From an uncultured Collinsella sp. (GTDB lineage Bacteria > Actinomycetota > Coriobacteriia > Coriobacteriales > Coriobacteriaceae), in NCBI GenBank assembly GCA_900541715.1, contig UQLI01000039.1, forward strand, positions 1 through 14,650: DNA of 14,650 nt. Reading direction: 5' to 3'. The notes under the pieces were generated by a model, which did not search any database, was not told the DNA's origin, and saw nothing but the letters and a program-made list of their open reading frames with translations. The position numbers and the translations under genes are program-made. Shown piece by piece: positions 8,683 to 14,650 of this stretch (position 1 is the first letter of the stretch; every line of letters begins with the position of its first letter).

Positions 8683-11514
8683 CTACTCCCCCAGCAGGGC
8701 CTTCTCGGGCGTGATCGGCAGTGAGCGCACCTGGTGGCCGGTGGCGTGCGCCACGGCCGAGGCAACGGCGGCGAGCGGCGTGTTGATGACGACCTCGCCG
8801 ATCGACTTGGCGCCAAACGGGCCCGTCGGCTCGTAGCTCGGCTCAAAGGCCACGCGAATGCTGCCGATATCCAGGCGCGTGGGCAGCTTGTAGCTCATAA
8901 AGTTACCGGTGCGCAGGCGACCGCGGTCATCATGCTCGACGATCTCGTAGAGCGCGTGACCGATGCCCTGGGCAATGCCGCCCTCGGCCTGGACGCGCGC
9001 GAGCGCCTCGTTGATCACGGTGCCGCAGTCCACAGCCGCCGCATAGTCCACCACAGTCACCTTGCCGGTGGCCTTGTCGACCTCGACCTCGGCAATGCCG
9101 GCCATAAACGGCGGGGGCGAAACGGGTAGACAGGCAGAGGCATGCGAGGTGAGCGCGTCGCCGCCCGCGATGTTCTTGACGCACAGGTTGGCAAAGTCGC
9201 GCAGCGTGAGGTAGCGGTTCTGCTCGCGCGCGGCACGCTCGTCGGACAGGCGCACGTACTGACCATCAAAGACCACATCGGCGGCGTCCACGTCCCACAT
9301 CTGGGCGGCCTTGGCGCAAATCTTCCCGCGCAGCTCGGTCGCGGCGTTCTTGGCTGCCAGACCCGTCACGTACGTGCCCGAGCTCGCGTACGAGCCGGCG
9401 TCGAACGGCGACACATCGGTGTCCACGCCGCGTACCACAATGAGCGAGCTCTCCACGCCCAGCTCCTCGGCGGCAATCTGCGCCAGGATCGTGTCGACGC
9501 CCATGCCGTTATCGGTGGCGCCGGTGCCGATGGTAATGAAGCCGTCCTCTTCCAGGCGCATGTCGATGCCGGCGATATCCACGTTGGAGATACCCGAACC
9601 CTGCATGGTGAGCGCGCAGCCCAGAGCGCGCACGCGATCGCCCAGGTCCACGGCCAGCGGCTTGTCGCGCCAGCCGATCATGTCCATCGCGCGCAGCAGG
9701 CAGCGGTCGAGCGCGCAGGCGTTGAGCTTCTCGTTGTAGTACTGCGGCATGATCTCGCCCTCGCGCACCATGTTCTTAAGGCGCAGGTCGGCGGGGTCCA
9801 TGTGCAGCATGTCGGCGAGCTCGTTGACGGCGCTCTCCACGGCAAACTGGCCCTGGGTGGCACCGTAGCCGCGATACGCGCCACCGCGGTTGGTGTTGGT
9901 GTAGACGGCGTCCCAGCTAAAGCGGCTCGCCTTCACGTGGTTGTAAATTGGCAGGCTCTTGTGGCCCGAAAGGCCGATCGTCGTGGTAGCGTGCTCGCCG
10001 TACGCGCCGGCGTTGGACAGCGTGTGCAGATCGATGGCCGTGATGGTGCCGTCGTTCATGGCGCCCAGCTTGACGGTCATCTGCATCTGGTGGCGCGAGT
10101 TACCCGCAGTGATGGTCTCCTCACGGGTGTAGCAGCAGTAGCTCGGACGGCCGGTCTGCTGCGTCACGAACGCCACGAAGATCTCGCAGCAGCCCGTCTG
10201 CTTGGAGCCAAAGCCGCCGCCGATGCGCGGCTTAATAACCTGCACCTGCGACTGCGGAATGTCGAGCGACTGAGCGACCATGCGGCGCACGTGGAAGGGC
10301 ACCTGCGTGGAGGTGGTCACCGAGATACGCCCAAACGCGTCGATCGTCGCGAAGGCGCGGAAGGTTTCCATGGGCGCGGTCTGCGTGGCCTGGCTGGTGT
10401 AGGTGCGCTCAAAGACGATGTCGCTCTGGGCGAAGGCCTCGTCCAAGTCGCCAAAGTCGCTGGTACCGCTGCATACCAAGTTGCGCGGGACGTCGCCGCC
10501 CTGCGGGAACATAAAGGTTACGTCGCCCTCGGGGTGGACCACGATGTCATTATCGAGCGCCTTGGTAAAGTCGAGCAGCGGCTCGAGTACCTCATAGTCG
10601 ACCTTGATGAGCTTGAGCGCCTTGTCGGCAGCCTCCTCGGTCTCGGCGGCGACGATCGCCACCTCTTCGTTTTGGTAGCGCACCAGGTTCTCGAGGATCA
10701 GGCGGTCGTAGGGGCTCGGCTGCGGATAGCTCTGACCGGCGATGGTAAAGCGGCGCTGGGGCACGTCCTCGTAGGTGTAGACGCCCACCACGCCGGGCAC
10801 CTTCAGGGCGCGCGACGTATCGATAGAGCGGATCTTGGCGCGCGCATACGGGCTGCGCTTGAGCTTAACGATGAGCGCGCCGGCGGGCACCAGGTCACCT
10901 GTATAGACGGGACGACCCTCGAGCAGCGCCTTTGAGTCCTTCTTGGGCTGCTTGTGGGTAATCTGCTTGTACGCGACACCGTCGCAGCTCGTGTCGTTGA
11001 CGGGCAGCTCGGGCATCTCGAAGCCCACCTGCACGCCGGACTCGTTGAGGAAGCGCACGATAGCACGCAGCTGACTCTCGTAACCGCTACAGCGGCAGAG
11101 GTTGCCGGCGAGCTGGCGCGAGAGTTCCTCACGCGTGGCGACGAGGCTCGGGTCCTCCTTGGCGGCGCGGGCAAGCGCCAGCACGTTCATGATAAGGCCG
11201 GGGGCACAAAAACCGCACTGCTCGGCGCCTTCGGCAGCCATCGCACGGGCCAGTGCCTCGGACTCGGCCTTGAGGCCCTCGAGCGTGGTGATGGAGCGGC
11301 CCTCGACGCGGGCGGCGGGAACCGAGCAGCTCAGCACCGGGTCGCCGTCGAGCCACACCGTGCACAGGCCGCAGTTAGTGGTTTCGCAGGCACAGCGCAC
11401 CGACGCGCAACCCTGCTCACGCAAAAGCGAAAAGAGCATGGTGTCGGGGGCAATCTGAACCTTGACCTTGCGGCCGTTGAGCGTAAAGGAAAGATCGATG
11501 AGTTTGGCAGCCAT
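8683..11514 (-). CDS. Molybdenum hydroxylase, fused [2Fe-2S] and molybdopterin subunit
   Basis: A xanthine dehydrogenase-family enzyme (943 aa) that would hydroxylate a heterocycle or aldehyde at a Mo-pterin centre and pass electrons through two iron-sulfur clusters to the FAD partner. The plant-type cluster uses Cys43, 48, 51 and 63; the second uses Cys100, 103, 140 and 142. The Mo domain follows: GGGFGSKQ at 432-439, AYRGYGATQ with Arg548, and GAKSIGE with the probable catalytic Glu907. Fusion of Fe-S and Mo domains with a separate FAD subunit recalls E. coli YgfN (XdhD) with YgfM. The Glu that binds purine in bovine XDH (Glu802) is Gln439 here, and no Arg aligns with Arg880, so xanthine is uncertain. 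No XdhC or cofactor gene is in the window. Its ATG overlaps the stop of the upstream gene (TAATG). Family sure; substrate unknown. Confidence 0.9.
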   Translation of the reverse strand: MAAKLIDLSFTLNGRKVKVQIAPDTMLFSLLREQGCASVRCACETTNCGLCTVWLDGDPVLSCSVPAARVEGRSITTLEGLKAESEALARAMAAEGAEQCGFCAPGLIMNVLALARAAKEDPSLVATREELSRQLAGNLCRCSGYESQLRAIVRFLNESGVQVGFEMPELPVNDTSCDGVAYKQITHKQPKKDSKALLEGRPVYTGDLVPAGALIVKLKRSPYARAKIRSIDTSRALKVPGVVGVYTYEDVPQRRFTIAGQSYPQPSPYDRLILENLVRYQNEEVAIVAAETEEAADKALKLIKVDYEVLEPLLDFTKALDNDIVVHPEGDVTFMFPQGGDVPRNLVCSGTSDFGDLDEAFAQSDIVFERTYTSQATQTAPMETFRAFATIDAFGRISVTTSTQVPFHVRRMVAQSLDIPQSQVQVIKPRIGGGFGSKQTGCCEIFVAFVTQQTGRPSYCCYTREETITAGNSRHQMQMTVKLGAMNDGTITAIDLHTLSNAGAYGEHATTTIGLSGHKSLPIYNHVKASRFSWDAVYTNTNRGGAYRGYGATQGQFAVESAVNELADMLHMDPADLRLKNMVREGEIMPQYYNEKLNACALDRCLLRAMDMIGWRDKPLAVDLGDRVRALGCALTMQGSGISNVDIAGIDMRLEEDGFITIGTGATDNGMGVDTILAQIAAEELGVESSLIVVRGVDTDVSPFDAGSYASSGTYVTGLAAKNAATELRGKICAKAAQMWDVDAADVVFDGQYVRLSDERAAREQNRYLTLRDFANLCVKNIAGGDALTSHASACLPVSPPPFMAGIAEVEVDKATGKVTVVDYAAAVDCGTVINEALARVQAEGGIAQGIGHALYEIVEHDDRGRLRTGNFMSYKLPTRLDIGSIRVAFEPSYEPTGPFGAKSIGEVVINTPLAAVASAVAHATGHQVRSLPITPEKALLGE

Positions 11515-12428
11515 TAGCGCACCTCGCTAGAATCGACGCCGGGCACGCGGCGGCAGGAATACTCGTCCGTGGCAAACTTAGGAATCTGCACGCCCTCGAG
11601 CTCGCGGGCAAGCGCGGCCGAAAGCTCGATGCCGGCGGCGCGGCGCACAGCCTGGACGGCAAGCGGGGCCGAGATGCGGCGGCGGTAGTCAGCCGAGCCC
11701 CACAGGTTGGTGCCGTAGCTCAGCGCGCGTACGGACGCTGCTAGGGCACGCAGCTCGTCCTCGGAAGGCTGCTTGCCGATAAGGCCACATGCCTCGCCCT
11801 GCAGCAGGGTCGCACGCAGCGGGCGAGCGCCCACGGTGACGTGCCAGCTGTTGTCCCACCAGGCGGCGGTGACGTTTAAGGAGGGGAAGTCGGTCGCGGC
11901 CTTGCGCACGGCCTCGTAGCTCGCACGGTAATCGTGCTTAACGACCACGACGTGCTCGATCACGTCGCGCATGTAGCCCATGTCCACAAACTCGGCGAGC
12001 GGCACGCGGCCGGCGCCCGTCAGCTCAACGTACGAATCGAGCGCGAGGAAGGCGGAGAGAACGTCAGAGAAGCCAAAGCGACCGTAGATGCTGCCGCCCA
12101 CCGTGGCGGTGTTGCGCAGCTGCACGCCCACGATGTCGTGGACGGCGAACTCAAAGACATGGTTGACAAGCGCATTGAGCTCGGCATGGCGCTCGAGCTG
12201 GCGCAGGGTACACATGGCACCGATGCGAAACTCGGTCTCGGTCTCCTCGATCTGATCGAGTCCGCAGGCCGAAAGGTCAATCGCCGTCGCCACGCGACGC
12301 GAACCCAGGCGCATCCAGATGCCGCCGCCCACAATCTTGTTGTTGCGGTTCTTCTGTAAGAGCTCATAGGCTTCGGCCGCGTTTCCAACACGGACGTAGG
12401 TACCGAACTTGAGCACGTTCTCCCCCAT
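11514..12428 (-). CDS. Molybdenum hydroxylase FAD-binding subunit
   Basis: The FAD subunit passes electrons from the Fe-S clusters of its partner to an acceptor such as NAD or a quinone; the acceptor cannot be told here. At 304 aa it fits the family of CO dehydrogenase flavoprotein / XDH FAD subunits. Two FAD motifs are visible: NKIVGGGIWMRLG near residue 31 (family AGGTDL) and TATVGGSIYGRFGFSD in the middle (family TxGGN), followed by a C-terminal domain of the CO_deh_flav_C type. The closest arrangement I know is E. coli YgfM beside YgfN. It is first in the operon and shares one base with the next gene, suggesting translational coupling. The ATG at 12428 has only a weak, very close GAAGAG. 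A GTG at 12416 after GGGGAG is an alternative, giving 300 aa. No promoter was recognised with confidence. Confidence 0.9.
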   Translation of the reverse strand: MGENVLKFGTYVRVGNAAEAYELLQKNRNNKIVGGGIWMRLGSRRVATAIDLSACGLDQIEETETEFRIGAMCTLRQLERHAELNALVNHVFEFAVHDIVGVQLRNTATVGGSIYGRFGFSDVLSAFLALDSYVELTGAGRVPLAEFVDMGYMRDVIEHVVVVKHDYRASYEAVRKAATDFPSLNVTAAWWDNSWHVTVGARPLRATLLQGEACGLIGKQPSEDELRALAASVRALSYGTNLWGSADYRRRISAPLAVQAVRRAAGIELSAALARELEGVQIPKFATDEYSCRRVPGVDSSEVR

Positions 12429-12493
12429 CTCTTCACTTGTCCAGTACCTCTAAGTGTACCAAACGAGAGCGCACAGCTCGTGTCGTGGCAAAA

Positions 12494-12524
12494 TGATCCG
12501 TTTTCCTCCGTCCCCGACGGATCA
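12494..12524. repeat. Palindromic element TGATCCGT...ACGGATCA
   Basis: Arms 12494-12501 and 12517-12524 are perfectly complementary (8 bp). Inside, the minus strand reads GGGGACGGAGG, related to the GGGAC(A/G)GG word of the other palindromes here. Its right end shares a base with the A-run of the gdhA terminator. It lies between gdhA and the molybdenum hydroxylase operon and could add a second hairpin to the gdhA 3' end or sit in the operon's promoter region. Confidence 0.65.
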
Positions 12525-12556
12525 AAAAAGGCTCCCAGCCGGAATGGCTGGGAGCC
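12524..12556 (-). terminator. Intrinsic terminator of gdhA
   Basis: On the minus strand GGCTCCCAGCC (12556-12546), loop ATTCC and GGCTGGGAGCC (12540-12530) give a perfect 11-bp stem followed by TTTTTT (12529-12524). It begins 27 nt after the gdhA stop and isolates gdhA from the hydroxylase operon. Confidence 0.93.
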
Positions 12557-12583
12557 TTATCACATGCTATGTCGAGCGAAGAC

Positions 12584-13939
12584 TTAGCAGACACCCTGGG
12601 CGAGCATGGCGTCGGCGACCTTCAGGAAGCCGGCGATGTTGGCGCCCATGACGAAGTTGCCCTCCTGGCCATACTCCTTGGCGGTGTCGTCCACGTTGTG
12701 GAACATGCCGCGCATGAGCTGCTCGAGCTTGCCGTCGACCTCCTCGAAGGTCCAGGACAGGTGCTCGGCGTTCTGGCTCATCTCCAGGCCGGACACGAGC
12801 ACGCCGCCGGCGTTGGCAGCCTTACCGGGCATAAAGGCAACGCCGTTCTCCTGGAAGTAAGTCGTGGCCTCGATGGTCGTGGGCATGTTCGCGCCCTCGC
12901 CGACCACCTTGCAGCCGTTGGCGACGAGCGCCTGAGCGTCCTCGAGCAGCAGCGTGTTCTCACGAGCGCAGGGCAGCGCAATGTCGCAGGGCAGCTGCCA
13001 CACGCCGCGGCCGTCGCCCTCGTGCCACACGGCGTTGGGCTTCTCGTCAACGTACATGGCGAGCGTAACGCCCTTGTCGTGGCCGGAGCGCTTCTTGTTG
13101 TAGACATGCTCGAGCACGGTGTAGTCGATACCGTCGGGATCCTCGACCCAGCCGTGGGTATCGGAGCAAGCCAGCACCTTGCCGCCGAGCTGGGAGACTT
13201 TCTGGACGGCGTAGATGGCGACGTTGCCGGAGCCATGAACGACGACGTTCTTGCCCTCGAAGGAGTCGCCGCGGCTCTTGAGGTACTCGTCCACAAAGTA
13301 GGCCAGGCCGTAGCCGGTGGCCTCGGTACGGGCGAGCGAGCCGCCAAAGGAGAGGCCCTTGCCGGTGAGAACGCCGGTCCACTCGTTGGTCAGGCGCTTG
13401 TACTGACCGAACAGGTAGGCAACCTCGCGGCCACCAACGCCCAGGTCGCCGGCGGGAACGTCGGTGTTGGGGCCGATGTGGCGATAGAGCTCGGTCATGA
13501 AGGACTGGCAGAAGTGCATGATCTCGTTGTTGGACTTGCCCTTGGGGTCAAAGTCGGAGCCGCCCTTGCCGCCGCCCATGGGAAGGGTGGTCAGGCTGTT
13601 CTTAAGGATCTGCTCCAGGCCCAGGAACTTGAGCATACCCAGGGTGACCGTCGGGTTAAAGCGCAGGCCGCCCTTGTAGGGTCCAATGGCTGAGTTGAAC
13701 TCGACGCGATAGCCGCGGTTGACCTGAACCTTGCCCTGATCGTCGACCCAGGGAACACGGAACATGACGATGCGCTCGGGCTCGACGAGGCGCTCCAGCA
13801 GGGCGGCCTCCTCGTACTCGGGGTGGGCGTCGAGCGCCGGCTGGATGGTGCCGAGAATCTCGGTCGCGGCCTGGATGAACTCAGGCTGCTCGGGATAGCG
13901 GGCCTTGAGCTCTTCGAGAACTTTCTGCGTGTAGCTCAT
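12584..13939 (-). CDS. gdhA: Glutamate dehydrogenase, NADP type
   Basis: Catalyses reversible reductive amination of 2-oxoglutarate with ammonium to glutamate, normally the assimilatory direction for NADP enzymes. It is cytoplasmic and hexameric. At 451 aa it matches the bacterial hexameric family. Key residues keep Clostridium symbiosum numbering: Lys89 (GPYKGGLRF), Lys113, catalytic Lys125 (PMGGGKGG) and Asp165 (VPAGDLGVGG). The nucleotide-binding turn is GSGNVA and the end of the second strand reads CSDTHG, closer to E. coli NADP-GDH than to the GFGNVA of NAD enzymes; coenzyme choice is inferred from this. The ATG at 13939 has GGAGG 4 nt upstream. The gene is monocistronic, with a strong terminator downstream and a roughly 100-nt leader region upstream. 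Confidence 0.96.
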   Translation of the reverse strand: MSYTQKVLEELKARYPEQPEFIQAATEILGTIQPALDAHPEYEEAALLERLVEPERIVMFRVPWVDDQGKVQVNRGYRVEFNSAIGPYKGGLRFNPTVTLGMLKFLGLEQILKNSLTTLPMGGGKGGSDFDPKGKSNNEIMHFCQSFMTELYRHIGPNTDVPAGDLGVGGREVAYLFGQYKRLTNEWTGVLTGKGLSFGGSLARTEATGYGLAYFVDEYLKSRGDSFEGKNVVVHGSGNVAIYAVQKVSQLGGKVLACSDTHGWVEDPDGIDYTVLEHVYNKKRSGHDKGVTLAMYVDEKPNAVWHEGDGRGVWQLPCDIALPCARENTLLLEDAQALVANGCKVVGEGANMPTTIEATTYFQENGVAFMPGKAANAGGVLVSGLEMSQNAEHLSWTFEEVDGKLEQLMRGMFHNVDDTAKEYGQEGNFVMGANIAGFLKVADAMLAQGVC

Positions 13940-14108
13940 GCTTCCTCCAATGATGGGAAACGAAAAATGTTGGTCGCGGCACCCTATGCACCGCGAACTT
14001 TATCGAGTATGGATAATATCGCACTGTTGCAGCAAAGTTTCGCATAAGCCGACAAGCAGTTGTTTCGTTTTGATTACGATGCAGGTAGAGGCGTTTTTGA
14101 GTGCCTGA

Positions 14109-14248
14109 CGTGCAAAACCCGTGTTTCAAACCTGTTTCGTCCACGTGTTCCAAACCACCACATTGGGGACAGGCACCTTTGTGGTGGTTTGGCGAGATGC
14201 ATTGGCGGGAACGTATGTGAATCGAACACATCCAAGACGTTTTGCACG
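14109..14248. repeat. Large imperfect fold-back with GGGGACAGG loop
   Basis: The inner arms 14150-14162 and 14180-14192 (CCAAACCACCACA and complement) are perfect over 13 bp; the 17-nt loop carries GGGGACAGGCACC. The outer ends CGTGCAAAAC (14109-14118) and GTTTTGCACG (14239-14248) are also complementary, with patchy pairing between. The inner part resembles the palindromes at 4739-4818 and 14391-14460 in its GGGACAGG word. Confidence 0.7.
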
Positions 14249-14390
14249 CCTCGCAACGGTTTTGAGGACCGCGGGGCCCACCGGAGCCCATCCGTTCCCA
14301 AGCGTGGCGGTATTTTACCAAACTGAATATGCAGCAGCCGTAAAGAGGACCAAAGCAGCTCATTTGGCATGGGGCCATTTTGACTTTGAG

Positions 14391-14460
14391 GATGATTTTT
14401 CTGGGGCGGGGATTTTTCAATCATTCGGCACCCAAAATCCCCCGTCCCAGAAAAATCATC
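14391..14460. repeat. Palindromic element with GGGACGGGG-type arms
   Basis: Arms 14391-14417 and 14434-14460 are nearly perfect complements over about 27 nt, differing by one base substitution and one inserted G, around a 16-nt loop. The minus strand of the right arm reads GATGATTTTTCTGGGACGGG. No U-tract or neighbouring stop codon suggests a terminator. Confidence 0.85.
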
Positions 14461-14480
14461 GGGCAGGCAGGCCGACAAAA

Positions 14481-14514
14481 GCAGCTAATAAAGCCCCGTC
14501 CCAAAAAGACTGCT
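14481..14514. repeat. Short palindromic repeat with CCCCGTCCC core, copy 2
   Basis: Direct copy of 91-124, identical at 30 of 34 positions. All four differences lie outside the AAAGCCCCGTCCCAAA centre and the terminal GCAG/CTGCT pairs. It sits 20 nt beyond the palindrome at 14391-14460. Confidence 0.7.
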
Positions 14515-14525
14515 CTAGTGCCGAA

Positions 14526-14574
14526 CCACGAAAGCGGCCCATCTACTACGTTTTACCTGCAGGGGTCGACCATG
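14526..14574 (-). repeat. Dispersed intergenic repeat, right copy
   Basis: Inverted copy of 17-65: minus-strand CATGGTCG (14574-14567), 13 nt, AAACGTAGTAGAT (14553-14541), then GGGCC and TTTCGTGG. It lies next to the short palindromic repeat at 14481-14514, as the left copy lies next to 91-124. No ORF of interest overlaps it. Confidence 0.7.
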
Positions 14575-14650
14575 ACCGCTTTTTCGTAAAAATGGCAAGC
14601 CATCTACCTGCACTGATAATTGTTCTCGGGGGAAGCGGGCACTGCGGGGC

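Larger units (their letters stand above)
13940..14650. other. Gene-free stretch upstream of gdhA with several repeats
   Basis: I see no credible gene in these 711 bases. Open frames across 14060-14590 run through palindromes on both strands and resemble no family. The first 100-120 bases before gdhA should hold its promoter. A weak candidate on the minus strand is TTGCTG, 18 nt, CATACT (around 14009-14038). The rest contains four repeat elements listed separately, plus unassigned sequence at 14250-14390. Confidence 0.7.

Noticed and set aside
9142..10935. 597-codon plus-strand open frame opposite the Fe-S/Mo subunit
   Set aside because: Antisense artefact of high GC; the minus strand encodes all cofactor motifs of the hydroxylase.
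12569..13693. 374-codon plus-strand open frame opposite gdhA
   Set aside because: Antisense to gdhA with its conserved catalytic residues; no independent evidence.
13881..14478. Minus-strand open frames upstream of gdhA (179 and 134 codons)
   Set aside because: They cross several palindromes, overlap each other and gdhA, and have no ribosome site or family resemblance.

Overview
The window looks like chromosomal core DNA from a high-GC actinobacterium of the class Coriobacteriia. Collinsella is my best guess. That rests on base composition, on the gene order tig-clpP-clpX-valS-folC, and on intergenic palindromes of a kind I associate with that genus from memory; it is an inference, not a search result. 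All eight protein genes and the single tRNA are on the minus strand, so transcription runs from high to low coordinates.

In transcription order: a gene-poor, repeat-rich stretch (13940-14650); gdhA, an NADP-type glutamate dehydrogenase with a strong terminator; a two-gene molybdenum hydroxylase operon, with the FAD subunit followed by a fused [2Fe-2S]/molybdopterin subunit that overlaps it by one base, closed by its own terminator; tRNA-Leu(UAG) with an encoded CCA end; the protein-quality-control cluster tig (trigger factor), clpP and clpX; valS; folC; and a second repeat-rich stretch (1-209). Trigger factor meets nascent chains at the ribosome while ClpX and ClpP unfold and degrade proteins. 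ValRS and FolC are housekeeping enzymes whose adjacency is common in bacteria. The hydroxylase operon is the only clearly accessory metabolic unit. Its purine-binding residues differ from those of classical xanthine dehydrogenase, so its substrate is open.

I see no defence system, CRISPR array, phage, insertion-sequence transposase or other undescribed protein system. The unexplained signal is between the genes. (1) Two nested fold-back elements flank valS. They share a core of three sequence blocks with identical 12-nt and 9-nt spacings, while the inner stem shows paired compensatory changes and the outer stems are unrelated but self-complementary. This resembles a structured RNA or a fold-constrained repeat family. 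(2) At least six palindromic elements share the word GGGAC(A/G)GG or a close variant, all outside genes. (3) A block near the left end recurs in inverted orientation near the right end. (4) A terminator-shaped hairpin ends about 21 nt before the folC start codon, which would force readthrough or attenuation of folC.
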